A stretch of DNA of 37,175 nt, taken from assembly GCA_937868075.1 (NCBI GenBank), contig CALMLL010000125.1:1-37175 (forward strand), given 5' to 3'. The translations under genes and the position numbers were made by a program. How positions within the stretch are numbered: the first letter of the stretch is position 1; every line of letters starts with the position of its first letter. Shown in pieces: positions 16,522-24,522 of this stretch. This stretch comes from an uncultured Marmoricola sp. (GTDB lineage: Bacteria; Actinomycetota; Actinomycetes; Propionibacteriales; Nocardioidaceae). The notes beneath the pieces were generated by a model. It was not told the DNA's origin. It worked only from the letters and a program-made list of their open reading frames with translations, and searched no databases.

Positions 16522-16549
16522 AGTCTAGGTGCCGGTTCCAGGGTGTCGG
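16522..16549 (-). promoter_or_regulatory. Promoter of the 58-residue microprotein (leaderless)
   Basis: On the reverse strand CCGACA (16544-16549) is a 4-of-6 -35 element, followed by a 16-base spacer and TAGACT (16522-16527) as -10. The ATG at 16515 begins six bases after the -10, so the transcript probably starts at the start codon. Confidence 0.55.
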
Positions 16550-16591
16550 GGCCGTGGGAGGGCCAGGTCCGGCTCGTGAGAGCCTTGCCCG

Positions 16592-16873
16592 GTGAAGGCG
16601 TTTTGGATCTACACCGGCCTGCGGGTGTTGCTGTTCGTCGGTTCGTTCGCGATCGTGTTCGCGGTCTGGGCGATTTTCAGCAAGACCATCTCCGTGCTGT
16701 GGGTGCTGCTGATCGCGGCTGCCCTCTCCTCGGTGGCGTCGTGGAAACTGTTGGCAGTGCCGCGCGAGCGCTTCGCCCAGCAGGTCCAAGAACGCGCGGA
16801 CCGTGCCGCCTCGCGCTTCGAGGAGATCAAAGCCAAAGAGGACGACGATCTCCAGGATGGCCCCGACGCCTGA
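16592..16873 (+). CDS. DUF4229 family small membrane protein
   Basis: A 93-residue protein with two hydrophobic segments ('LRVLLFVGSFAIVFAVWAIF' and 'ISVLWVLLIAAALSSVASWKLL') and a charged C-terminal helix rich in Arg, Glu and Lys ('RERFAQQVQERADRAASRFEE'), which matches the DUF4229 pattern of actinobacterial proteins found near menA and ccsB. It starts with GTG 16592, has no clear ribosome binding site, and is divergent from the 58-residue gene and convergent with menA. No function is known; the hairpin-like two-helix membrane topology and amphipathic tail suggest a small scaffold or assembly factor, which is speculation. Confidence 0.78.
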   Translation: MKAFWIYTGLRVLLFVGSFAIVFAVWAIFSKTISVLWVLLIAAALSSVASWKLLAVPRERFAQQVQERADRAASRFEEIKAKEDDDLQDGPDA

Positions 16874-16882
16874 CTCGGCGCG

Positions 16883-17758
16883 TCACCGGCCGATGAGCAC
16901 CCCGAGGAACAACCCGAGTCCGTAGACCAGCTCCGCAACCCCGGTCTTCTGGAGAACCGGGATCAGCCCGTGCCCGTCGGCGCCTTGGCGCACCACCCTG
17001 ATCGCGGGCAACGCCGGCAGCAGATAGGCCAGGCCCAGCGCCGCCGATCGCGTGGAGGTCAGGGAGAGTCCGACCAGGGTGATCGTGGGCACGACCAGGA
17101 GGAACAGGTAGAGGTACCGCGTCCGGGCATCGCCCAACCGGACCGCGAGGGTGTGCTTCCCGGCTTCTCGATCCGTGGGGATGTCGCGCAGGTTGTTGGC
17201 GACGAGGATGGCGCAGGCCAAGGCACCGACCCCGATGGCGGCGTACCACGAGGCGAGTGGCACCTCCCGCATCTGGACGTAGGTGGTCCCGAGCACCGCG
17301 ACCAACCCGAAGAACACGAAGACCATCACTTCGCCGAGCCCGGCGTAGCCGTAGGGGCGTTTGCCGCCGGTGTAGAACCAGGCGGCCACGATGGAGACAG
17401 CCCCCACCGCGACCAGCCACCAGTCGGTTGTTGTGGCGAGGACCAAACCGGCCACGGCACCCACACCGAAGGCGGCGAAGGCGGCACGTTTGACGTGGGC
17501 CGCCGATGCCGATCCCGATCCGACCAGGCGCAGCGGCCCGACCCGGTCGGCATCGGTGCCGCGCACGCCGTCGGAGTAGTCGTTGGCGTAGTTGACCCCG
17601 ACCTGCAGCGCCAGCGCGACGACCATCGCCAAGAGCGCTTTCCAGGCGACGGCGTGGTGGTGGAGGGAGGCGACGGCGGTGCCGGCTAGGACCGGTGCGA
17701 TCGCGGCCGGGAGGGTGCGGGGCCTCGCTCCTTCGAGCCACTGGGCCGGGGTTGCCAT
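16883..17758 (-). CDS. menA: 1,4-dihydroxy-2-naphthoate polyprenyltransferase
   Basis: A 291-residue UbiA-family membrane prenyltransferase that adds the isoprenoid chain to 1,4-dihydroxy-2-naphthoate to give demethylmenaquinone. The first Asp-rich motif is 'NYANDYSDGVRGTD' (56-69) and the second is 'NNLRDIPTDREAGK' with Asp192 and Asp196; both bind Mg2+-diphosphate. About eight or nine transmembrane helices are visible. ATG 17758 is chosen since the product then starts 'MATPAQWLEGARPRTLP', matching actinobacterial MenA; the frame is open to 17806, and ATG 17767 is possible. It is divergent from menE, the intergenic space being 67 bases. Confidence 0.94.
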   Translation of the reverse strand: MATPAQWLEGARPRTLPAAIAPVLAGTAVASLHHHAVAWKALLAMVVALALQVGVNYANDYSDGVRGTDADRVGPLRLVGSGSASAAHVKRAAFAAFGVGAVAGLVLATTTDWWLVAVGAVSIVAAWFYTGGKRPYGYAGLGEVMVFVFFGLVAVLGTTYVQMREVPLASWYAAIGVGALACAILVANNLRDIPTDREAGKHTLAVRLGDARTRYLYLFLLVVPTITLVGLSLTSTRSAALGLAYLLPALPAIRVVRQGADGHGLIPVLQKTGVAELVYGLGLFLGVLIGR

Positions 17759-17813
17759 GGCCCACATCCAACCAGGTTGCCCCGGCCCGGCCGGTCCGTG
17801 GTTCACCGATGGT

Positions 17814-17819
17814 TAGGTT
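17814..17819 (+). promoter_or_regulatory. -10 element of the menE-menC-menD operon (leaderless)
   Basis: TAGGTT matches TANNNT and is followed by six bases (GGGGCC) and the menE GTG at 17826. No clear -35 is present. The absence of a ribosome binding site supports a leaderless mRNA. Confidence 0.45.
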
Positions 17820-17825
17820 GGGGCC

Positions 17826-18794
17826 GTGGTGGGTTCGCTGTGGCCGGTCTCCGGCAGCGTCGAGGAGGTCATCGGCCTCCTCGACGACTGGTTGAGTCAG
17901 CCCCGTGAGCCCGACCCGTTGGTGATCGAGACCTCCGGCTCGACGGGCTCGGCCAAACGGGTGCGGCTGTCTCGGCGCGCCTTGACGGCCTCGGTGGATG
18001 CGACACACGCCCGGCTCGGCGGCCCGGGTCCCTGGACCCTGCTCCTGCCTCCCGCCTATGTGGCCGGTGTCCAGGTGATCATCCGCTCCTTACGGGCCGG
18101 ACACCGCCCCGACCTCGAGCTGACCGGTCGTGGCTACCTCGCTCTGGTCCCCACCCAACTTCGGCGACTGCTGGCCACCGACGCGGCTGCCCTGGCCGCC
18201 TATGACGCCGTGCTGGTGGGGGGTGCGCACGTCGATCCGGCGATCCGGGCCGCGGCCGAGCAACAGGGGGTGCGGGTGATCGCTACCTACGGCATGAGCG
18301 AGACCTGCGGCGGCTGTGTCTACGACGGGCGCCCACTGGCCGGGGTGTCGGTACGGATCGGCAGCGACGGCCGCGTAGGCATCAAGGGGCCGATCCTGTT
18401 CGACGGCTACGACGACGAACCGGCCGATCTGGACGACGGGTGGTTCGTCACCGACGATCTGGGTGAACTGGGTCCCGACGGTCGGCTCCGGATCCTCGGT
18501 CGCGCCGACGATGTGGTCAACTCCGGCGGAGTCAAAGTGCCTGCCGGGGCGGTCGCGGCCCGCCTTCGCGAACATCCCGATGTGGTGGGGGCCGAAGTGC
18601 TCGGCGTACCTGATCCGGAGTGGGGGGAGCGCGTGGTCGCGTTCGTCGAGGCGAGACCGGTGCCTGACCTGCGGGCCTGGGTCGCCGAGCGCATGCCGAG
18701 AGCCTGGGCCCCCAAGCAGGTCGTCGCCGTGACGACCTGGCCCTTGCTGCCCAACGGCAAGGTCGACAGAGACGCACTACGCAGGCTGGCATGA
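17826..18794 (+). CDS. menE: o-Succinylbenzoate--CoA ligase
   Basis: A 322-residue ANL-superfamily ligase, much shorter than the ~480-530 residues of typical members because the N-terminal region before the phosphate loop is trimmed; this short form is usual for actinobacterial MenE. The loop 'IETSGSTGSAKRV' is at 34-46, 'YGMSETCGG' is the adenine motif, 'GWFVTDDLGEL' carries the ribose Asp, and Lys312 in 'LPNGKVDRD' is the catalytic lysine. It should activate o-succinylbenzoate to its CoA ester. It is followed by menC and menD with four-base overlaps, which supports the MenE role over a general acyl-CoA ligase. Confidence 0.9.
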   Translation: MVGSLWPVSGSVEEVIGLLDDWLSQPREPDPLVIETSGSTGSAKRVRLSRRALTASVDATHARLGGPGPWTLLLPPAYVAGVQVIIRSLRAGHRPDLELTGRGYLALVPTQLRRLLATDAAALAAYDAVLVGGAHVDPAIRAAAEQQGVRVIATYGMSETCGGCVYDGRPLAGVSVRIGSDGRVGIKGPILFDGYDDEPADLDDGWFVTDDLGELGPDGRLRILGRADDVVNSGGVKVPAGAVAARLREHPDVVGAEVLGVPDPEWGERVVAFVEARPVPDLRAWVAERMPRAWAPKQVVAVTTWPLLPNGKVDRDALRRLA

Positions 18795-19738
18795 ACCTCC
18801 AGGTGTTCTCGCTGCCGCTGCGCACCAGATTCCGCGGCATCACCGTTCGCGAAGGCATCCTGATCGAGGGTGGGGCCGGCTGGGGGGAGTGGAGCCCGTT
18901 CGTGGAGTACGACGACCACACGGCCGCGGCCTGGCTGCGGTGCGCGCTGGAGGCCGCCGATGGGGGGTGGCCCGCGCCGGTGCGCTCACATGTGCCGGTC
19001 AATGTGACCGTCCCTGCCGTGGACGCCGAGACCGCGCACCGAATGGTGGTCAACGGTCGCTGCGGCACCGCCAAGGTCAAGGTCGCCGAGCCGGGCCAAT
19101 CGTTGGCCGAGGACCTCGCCCGTGTCGAAGCAGTGCGCGAGGCCCTCGGTGAGCAGGGCCTGATCCGCATTGACGCCAACGGGGCGTGGGACCCGGCGAC
19201 CGCACTGCGTTCGATCAGGCAGCTGGAGCGCGCCGCCGGCGGCTTGGAGTACGTCGAGCAACCCTGTGCCAGCGTCGAGGAGTTGGCCCAGGTCAGAGGC
19301 AGCGTCGAGGTGCCGATCGCGGCGGACGAGTCGATTCGCCGAGCCGCCGATCCCTACTTGGTCCGTGACCTTCGAGCCGCCGATATCGCGGTCCTCAAGG
19401 TGCAGCCTCTGGGCGGGGTGCGGGCCTGTCTGCGCATCGCCGCCGATCTCGGCATGCCGGTGGTTGTCTCCAGTGCTGTGGAGAGCAGTGTCGGCATCGC
19501 CGCTGGGCTCGCGCTGGCGGCAGCGCTGCCCAACCTCCACCACGCCTGTGGGTTGGCGACGGTCCAACTGTTGTCCCGAGATACCTGCTCTGATCCGCTG
19601 CTGCCTGAGGGCGGGATGCTCGCCGTTCGCCGACCCAAGGTCACCGTCGAGGCACACCCGGCGTCGCCGGAGCGGCAGCGGTGGTGGCTGGACCGGTTCG
19701 ACCGGGTGATGGCGCTGGTGCAAGATGGCCTGTCGTGA
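18791..19738 (+). CDS. menC: o-Succinylbenzoate synthase
   Basis: A 315-residue enolase-superfamily dehydratase forming o-succinylbenzoate from SHCHC. Catalytic and metal residues are all present: Lys95 and Lys97 in 'GTAKVKVAE', Asp128 in 'RIDANGAWD', Glu156 in 'YVEQPC', Asp179 and Glu180 in 'IAADES', and Lys203 in 'VLKVQPLGG'. It overlaps menE (ATGA) and menD (GTGA). Promiscuous relatives also racemise N-acyl amino acids, but the men context makes OSB synthesis the sure role. Confidence 0.93.
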   Translation: MNLQVFSLPLRTRFRGITVREGILIEGGAGWGEWSPFVEYDDHTAAAWLRCALEAADGGWPAPVRSHVPVNVTVPAVDAETAHRMVVNGRCGTAKVKVAEPGQSLAEDLARVEAVREALGEQGLIRIDANGAWDPATALRSIRQLERAAGGLEYVEQPCASVEELAQVRGSVEVPIAADESIRRAADPYLVRDLRAADIAVLKVQPLGGVRACLRIAADLGMPVVVSSAVESSVGIAAGLALAAALPNLHHACGLATVQLLSRDTCSDPLLPEGGMLAVRRPKVTVEAHPASPERQRWWLDRFDRVMALVQDGLS

Positions 19739-21339
19739 CCGATCCGACTGAGTTGGCCCGCGCAATGGTCGCCCAGTGGGTGGCCTGGGGTGTCGAGCAC
19801 GTCGTGCTGTGCCCGGGCTCCCGGTCGGCGCCGTTGGCCTTCGCGGCGTACGCAGCCCACCAGCGCGGACAGGTGCGACTGCACACCCGCATCGACGAGC
19901 GGACCGCCGGCTTCCTGGCCCTCGGAATCGCCAAGACCAGTGGCCGACCGGCTGTCGTTTTCACCACGTCCGGCACGGCGGCCGCCAACCTGCACCCGGC
20001 GGTGCTGGAGGCGGCCCACGCCGGGGTGTCCCTGGTGGCCGTGACCGCGGACCGGCCGGCCCGCCTGCGCGGCACCGGTGCGAACCAGACGACCGCCCAG
20101 GTGGGGTTGTACGCCGACGCGGCGACCACCTTCGATCTCGCATCGATCGACGACCTACATGGCCGCGGCGTACCCGCCGGGTTCCCGGTCCACCTCAACC
20201 TCCAGTTCGATGAGCCGTTGACGCCCACCGGGCTGGATGTCGATGACGTCCCTGACGTGCCCACCGCGGTCGTGACAGCGACCGGCGCCGCGCTCACGCC
20301 TGTTGTGCTCCCGATCGGGCCGCGAACTGTCGTGGTGGCTGGAGACGATTCGGGACCGCCGGCGCGCATGCTGGCGCAGCAGGCGAACTGGCCGCTGTTC
20401 GCCGAGCCCAGCAGTGGTGCCCGGACGGGGGCCAACCCGATCCGCACCTATCGCCTCCTCATCGAGGGCGAACTGGGTGGCCAGATCGAGCGAGCCGTCG
20501 TCTTCGGCCACCCCACGTTGTCGCGTCCGGTCAATCGCCTGCTCTCTCGCCCCGACATCGACGTGATCTCGGTGCCGCCGCGCGGACGCTGGATCCGTCG
20601 GCCCTATCCCGTGGTTGCCGAACACGATGCTGTCGCCGTCGAGCAAGCCGACGACACCCCGTGGCTGGAGGCCTGGAAACGCGCGGATCAGGTCTGCTCG
20701 GACGCCTTGGACGCGGTGGTCCTCAGCGGCGACCTGGGACCCCACGCGGTCGCTCGGGAGGTCTCGCTGGCGGTGCCGCCCGGCGGAATGCTCTACGTCG
20801 GCGCCTCCAACCCGATCCGCGACCTGGATCTGATGGCGGCCTCGCCGACTCCGGGCCAACACCGCAAGGTTGTGGCCAACCGCGGCCTGGCTGGCATCGA
20901 CGGCACGCTGTCCAGCGCGATCGGTGCCGCGCTCACCCGACCAGGCCGACGCAACCTCGCTCTCGTGGGTGACGTGACCTTCCTGCACGATCTGACCGGG
21001 TTGGTGCTCGGTCCCGAGGAGGATCGGCCCGACCTGAGCGTCGTGGTGGTCAACGACGACGGCGGCTCGATCTTCGCTGTGCTCGAGCAGGGGGCGGCCG
21101 AGTTTGCCCCGGCGTTCGAGCGGCTCTTTGCCACCCCGCACGGCCTCGACCTCGGCACCTTGTGTGCGGCGCTGGGGGTGCCGCATTGGCGGGTGGAGTC
21201 GGCGATGGAGCTCCGGCACGCCCTCGCCTCGCCCCATGGCGGCATCGAGGTGATCGAGGCGCGTTGCCGACGCGACAATCGCCGTGCCCTCGACGAGCAG
21301 ATCCGTGGATTGGTCCGTAGCGCGGGTTCAGCAAGCTGA
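19735..21339 (+). CDS. menD: 2-Succinyl-5-enolpyruvyl-6-hydroxy-3-cyclohexene-1-carboxylate synthase (SEPHCHC synthase)
   Basis: A 534-residue thiamine diphosphate enzyme that adds succinic semialdehyde, formed from 2-oxoglutarate, to isochorismate. 'VLCPGSRSAPLA' (25-35) and 'HTRIDERTAGF' with the ThDP-activating Glu55 are MenD signatures; 'TSGTAAANLHPAV' follows. The cofactor motif begins at Gly-Asp413 and ends with Asn440-Asp-Asp-Gly-Gly, the expected spacing. GTG 19735 overlaps the menC stop; the open frame upstream is a shadow. It is the last gene of menECD and is convergent with the P450 gene 33 bases on. Confidence 0.94.
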   Translation: MTDPTELARAMVAQWVAWGVEHVVLCPGSRSAPLAFAAYAAHQRGQVRLHTRIDERTAGFLALGIAKTSGRPAVVFTTSGTAAANLHPAVLEAAHAGVSLVAVTADRPARLRGTGANQTTAQVGLYADAATTFDLASIDDLHGRGVPAGFPVHLNLQFDEPLTPTGLDVDDVPDVPTAVVTATGAALTPVVLPIGPRTVVVAGDDSGPPARMLAQQANWPLFAEPSSGARTGANPIRTYRLLIEGELGGQIERAVVFGHPTLSRPVNRLLSRPDIDVISVPPRGRWIRRPYPVVAEHDAVAVEQADDTPWLEAWKRADQVCSDALDAVVLSGDLGPHAVAREVSLAVPPGGMLYVGASNPIRDLDLMAASPTPGQHRKVVANRGLAGIDGTLSSAIGAALTRPGRRNLALVGDVTFLHDLTGLVLGPEEDRPDLSVVVVNDDGGSIFAVLEQGAAEFAPAFERLFATPHGLDLGTLCAALGVPHWRVESAMELRHALASPHGGIEVIEARCRRDNRRALDEQIRGLVRSAGSAS

Positions 21340-21358
21340 CCCGACAGGCCCAGGGTCA
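21337..21358. terminator. Weak hairpin between menD and the P450 gene
   Basis: TGACCC (21337-21342) pairs with GGGTCA (21353-21358) across a 10-base loop, starting on the menD stop codon. There is no T run. It is the only hairpin in the 33-base convergent gap. Confidence 0.25.
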
Positions 21359-21372
21359 CCCCTCGGCCAGTC

Positions 21373-22566
21373 TCACGCGCCGGGGCGGAAGCTGATCGGG
21401 AACTCCAAGGCGCCGGTGTTGCCGCTGATCGGTAGCCAGGTCCCGGTCCCGATGGGAGCCGCTTCGGGCATCCTCTGGGCCAGGAGGGGCAACGCCACCG
21501 CCATGTCCGTGCGGGCGACGAAGTGGCCCAGGCAGTGATGCACTCCGGCGCCGAAACCGAGGTGGGGTGCCCGCTCGGCAGTGATATCGAACGAGGGATC
21601 GGGGTTGGCGAGGGGGTCGGTCCCAGCGGCATGTGAGAGCACCTGCACCATGCCGCCGCGAGGGATGTGAAGTCCGCCGAGGTCGACGTCTTCGAGAGCC
21701 TCGCGGGTGATCCAGGTGACTGTCGGGTTGACCCGCATGACCTCCTCCACCGCGTGGCCGCCCAGGTCGGGGCGAGTGCCGAGCAGCCGCCACTGATCGG
21801 GGTGGGCCAACAGTGTCTGCAACGCGAGGCCGAGTTGGTTGCGAGTGGTCTCCATGCCGGCGAAGGCCAAGAAGGCCAACGCGACGCTCAACTCGCCTCG
21901 GGTCAACAGCCCACCGTCACCGGCGGACTCGCGCACCAGGGTGGAGACGAGGTCGTCACCGGGGTGGTCGAGACGTTGGGCCACCACGCCGTCCAGGTAG
22001 TCGGTCAGCGACGTCAACGCGGCCTCGATGACCGGTACGTCGTCAGCGACTCCGATACCGAACGACTTGCCGAGGTCGTCGGCCCAGTGGGCCAACTGTG
22101 GCCAGTCCTCCTCGGGGAGTCCGAGCAGGACACACAGGATGCGGGCGGCGTAGGGCTTGGCGAACTCGGAGATGAACTCGACCTCGCCTCGCGGCGCGAA
22201 GGAGTCGATCAGTTCGTTGGCCAGCGACTGGAACCGTGGTCGTAGGGCGGCGATCGTCTTGCTGCGGAAGGCCGGCATCAACAGCCGTCGGATCCGGGCG
22301 TGATCATCGCCCTCAAGACTGAGTAGGACCTGCTTCCACCAGTCGTGGAAGAGCCCGGAGTGGATGCCGTTCTGCTCGGGCCAGCGGGCGTTGCCCTGGG
22401 CGAACCGGCGGTCCTTGAGCAGTGCGCTGGCCTCGGCGTACCTCAGGACGGCCCAGCCCCAGGTGGTTTCGACGTACCACCGCTCGGCCCGGGCTGCGTG
22501 CACCAGTGGAGAGGTGGTGTCGAAGGCCGGGTGGGCCATGTCGAAGCGGGACAGCGTGGACGCCAT
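21373..22566 (-). CDS. Cytochrome P450
   Basis: A soluble bacterial-type P450 of 397 residues. The I-helix motif is Ala236-Gly-Met-Glu-Thr-Thr241, the K-helix ExxR is Glu275 to Arg278, and the heme loop 'FGAGVHHCLG' places the thiolate ligand at Cys345. All are intact, so the enzyme should bind heme and activate oxygen. ATG 22566 is preferred; ATG 22602 and a start at 22638 are in frame but add a Cys/Pro-rich stretch unlike the family. No ferredoxin or ferredoxin reductase gene is nearby, so redox partners are elsewhere. It interrupts the menaquinone genes, is convergent with menD and divergent from the ferritin-like lipoprotein gene. The substrate is unknown. Confidence 0.9.
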   Translation of the reverse strand: MASTLSRFDMAHPAFDTTSPLVHAARAERWYVETTWGWAVLRYAEASALLKDRRFAQGNARWPEQNGIHSGLFHDWWKQVLLSLEGDDHARIRRLLMPAFRSKTIAALRPRFQSLANELIDSFAPRGEVEFISEFAKPYAARILCVLLGLPEEDWPQLAHWADDLGKSFGIGVADDVPVIEAALTSLTDYLDGVVAQRLDHPGDDLVSTLVRESAGDGGLLTRGELSVALAFLAFAGMETTRNQLGLALQTLLAHPDQWRLLGTRPDLGGHAVEEVMRVNPTVTWITREALEDVDLGGLHIPRGGMVQVLSHAAGTDPLANPDPSFDITAERAPHLGFGAGVHHCLGHFVARTDMAVALPLLAQRMPEAAPIGTGTWLPISGNTGALEFPISFRPGA

Positions 22567-22649
22567 GGGGTCATCGTGTCGCACCAGAAGCCTGGACGGG
22601 CACATAGGTGGTTTCTCGACCGCGCACAGCGGAGTCACAGACGCGAGTG

Positions 22650-22665
22650 ATACCCCTAGGGGTAT
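22650..22665. promoter_or_regulatory. CsoR-type operator (perfect 16-bp palindrome)
   Basis: ATACCCCTAGGGGTAT is a perfect inverted repeat and fits the TACCC-N-GGGTA form of operators bound by CsoR/RcnR-family (DUF156) repressors, which respond to copper or, in CstR types, to persulfide. It lies 21 bases before the lipoprotein ATG and 84 bases from the P450 ATG. No csoR gene lies in the window. Confidence 0.65.
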
Positions 22666-22686
22666 TGAATCAGAAAGGGAGTTCCC

Positions 22687-23241
22687 ATGAACATCGTCGG
22701 TCGTCTTGCCCTCATCGCCGCGGCCCTGCTGTCCCTGTCGGCCTGCGGTGGTGCAGGCGTCTCAGGCACCACGTCGACCACTGCCGCCGTGAGCGCTGCC
22801 ACCCAGGCTCTGGCCGGCCCCACCGGTGAGTACGCCGCCGAAGCCTCCTACGCCGCGGTGTTGGAGAAGTTCGGTCAGGTCGAGCCGTACGTCACCATTC
22901 ACGCCCAGGAGCTGCGCCACATCCAGGCGCTGACCCGCCAATTGCAGCGACTCGGCGCCGAAGTCCCCGACAACCCCTGGACCGGCACGATCCCGGCGCC
23001 TGAGTCACTGAAGGCGGCTGCGGAGGCCTGGGCCCAAGGTGAGGTCGACAATGTCGCCCTCTATGACACGTTGGCCGCCGACGTCGACGGGGATCGGCTG
23101 CTCACTCGGGTCTTCGCGAACCTTCGCCGGGCGTCCCAGGACTGCCATCTGCCGATGTTCCAAGCCGCCGCCGCTGGTGACGGAACGCTGCAGCCCAGCC
23201 AGATGGTCAGCTGTGGCGGCATGAACGGGCAGGGGCCCTGA
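22687..23241 (+). CDS. Ferritin-like DUF2202 lipoprotein
   Basis: A 184-residue secreted lipoprotein. The signal peptide ends in the lipobox 'LSAC' with Cys20, followed by a Gly/Ser/Thr-rich linker to about residue 45. The rest is helical and matches the DUF2202 pattern: 'EYAAEASYAAVLEKFG', 'AQELRHIQAL' with an E-x-x-H pair (Glu75, His78), 'NVALYDTL', and 'VFANLRRASQDCHLPMF' with His154. These form a ferritin-like four-helix bundle that may bind a metal, although not every diiron ligand can be assigned. Cys153 and Cys176 are extra potential ligands. The ATG has a good AAGGGAG site (22675-22681). A CsoR-type palindrome just upstream suggests copper- or sulfur-stress control. Confidence 0.82.
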   Translation: MNIVGRLALIAAALLSLSACGGAGVSGTTSTTAAVSAATQALAGPTGEYAAEASYAAVLEKFGQVEPYVTIHAQELRHIQALTRQLQRLGAEVPDNPWTGTIPAPESLKAAAEAWAQGEVDNVALYDTLAADVDGDRLLTRVFANLRRASQDCHLPMFQAAAAGDGTLQPSQMVSCGGMNGQGP

Positions 23242-23250
23242 GTCTCAGGG
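23236..23250. terminator. Hairpin across the convergent lipoprotein/menF stop codons
   Basis: CCCTGA (23236-23241) and TCAGGG (23245-23250) are perfect complements around a GTC loop; both genes' stop codons lie in the stem. No T tract follows. With the next hairpin it may be a bidirectional terminator. Confidence 0.45.
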
Positions 23251-24516
23251 TTGGCCGGTCAGGGCATCCCTGACCGGGACGAACTTGGCCATCGCCTCGG
23301 CCAGTTCGTCCTCGGGGTCGGAGTCGGCCACGATCCCGCAGCCGGCGAACAAGCGCACCGTCGCCCCGTCGAGATGGCCCGAGCGCAGCGCGATCCCGAA
23401 CTCACCGTCCCCGTCGGCGTCCATCCATCCGACCGGGGCGGCATAGCGACCGCGATCCATGCCCTCGATCTCCTCGATCAGAGCGACTGCGGCCTTGGTC
23501 GGGGTGCCGCCGACAGCTGCCGAGGGGTGCAACGCCGCGGCCAGTTCCAACACGTTGGCTCCCGAAGAACCGTCGTGGATCACCGCGGTCACATCGGTGG
23601 CGAGGTGCATCACGTTGGGAAGGTGCAACACGAAAGGTGCGTCGGGCAGGTTCATCGAGTCGCAGTAGGGGGTCAAGGCGTCAGCGACGGAACGGACGGC
23701 GTACTCGTGTTCCTCGAGGTCCTTGGACGAGCGGGCCAACGTGGCCGCGAGGGCGAGATCCCGGTCGTCGTCGCCGGTGCGCCGAATGGTTCCGGCCAGC
23801 ACACGTGAGGTGACCAGGCCGCGCTCTCGGCGTACCAGCATCTCCGGGGTCGCCCCGAACATCTGGTCGACGTGGAAGGTCCAGCAGGTCTCGTAGTGAC
23901 CGGCCAACTGCTGCAATGGCCAGCGCACATCGATCGGTGCGACGGCGGTGGCCAGCAGGTCGCGGGCCAGCACCACCTTGTCCAGATCTCCGGCATTGAT
24001 CCGGGAGACCGCGTCGGCCACGACCGATTCCCACGCCGCCCCGCTGAGTGCGCCGTCGGCGTAGGTCACTCCTGTCGGTGCCGACGGAGCCGGTTGATCG
24101 TGGAGGTGGGGCAGGGTGGCCGTGGCCTCCCGACTGATCGTGGTGACCCACGACGAGCCCATCCGCCGCCCGACGATGACCTCCGGGACGATTAAAACCG
24201 AGTCGCCCGGGTCGTCGGCGAACCCGAAGCTGCCGAAACACGTCAGCCCGGTTCCGGGCAGGTTGAGATCGTTGTCGACCTCGGCTGTGAGATTGAGTCG
24301 GCGCCACCAGTCGGCGGCATCGACGAACCGGTCGGCACCACGAGTCTCCAGCCGTGCCGCGGTTCCCCAGCCGATCAGGCCCTCGCCGCGGCGTAGCCAG
24401 GCGTAGGTGTCGGGTCGCGCGGGCAACAGCCGCAGCATGTGTCCGGGATCGGCGATCTCTGTGGTGCGTACGACGAGGCGCATGGGCTCGTCGTCACCAG
24501 GAGATGCAGCGGTCAC
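23245..24516 (-). CDS. menF: Isochorismate synthase
   Basis: A 423-residue chorismate-binding enzyme that isomerises chorismate to isochorismate, the substrate of MenD. The C-terminal half holds the family motifs: 'INAGDLDKVVLARDL' with the base-activating Lys, 'RVLAGTIRRTGD', 'LHPSAAVGGTPTKAAV', 'IEEIEGMDRGRYAAPVGWMD', 'EFGIALRSG' and 'FAGCGIVADSDPEDELAE' with Mg-binding Glu residues. No siderophore genes adjoin, so a menaquinone role is most likely. GTG 24516 is preferred because a TACGCT -10 lies six bases upstream; ATG 24483, 11 residues in, is the alternative. Lacking other men genes on its strand, it forms a single-gene unit. Confidence 0.92.
   Translation of the reverse strand: MTAASPGDDEPMRLVVRTTEIADPGHMLRLLPARPDTYAWLRRGEGLIGWGTAARLETRGADRFVDAADWWRRLNLTAEVDNDLNLPGTGLTCFGSFGFADDPGDSVLIVPEVIVGRRMGSSWVTTISREATATLPHLHDQPAPSAPTGVTYADGALSGAAWESVVADAVSRINAGDLDKVVLARDLLATAVAPIDVRWPLQQLAGHYETCWTFHVDQMFGATPEMLVRRERGLVTSRVLAGTIRRTGDDDRDLALAATLARSSKDLEEHEYAVRSVADALTPYCDSMNLPDAPFVLHLPNVMHLATDVTAVIHDGSSGANVLELAAALHPSAAVGGTPTKAAVALIEEIEGMDRGRYAAPVGWMDADGDGEFGIALRSGHLDGATVRLFAGCGIVADSDPEDELAEAMAKFVPVRDALTGQP
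23255..23277. terminator. Strong 10-bp stem-loop at the 3' end of menF
   Basis: CCGGTCAGGG (23255-23264) is the exact reverse complement of CCCTGACCGG (23268-23277), with the 3-base loop CAT. It lies in the last codons of menF and just behind the lipoprotein gene on the plus strand. No T run follows, as is frequent in actinobacterial terminators. Confidence 0.5.
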
Positions 24517-24522
24517 CGGGGC

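Noticed and set aside
16592..16592. Leaderless promoter for DUF4229 (GAGCCT six bases before GTG)
   Set aside because: The hexamer matches only NANNNT and there is no -35; not strong enough to list with the other sites.
16865..16884. Hairpin GACGC/GCGTC between DUF4229 and menA
   Set aside because: Only five base pairs with a 10-base loop and no T run; too weak to call a terminator.
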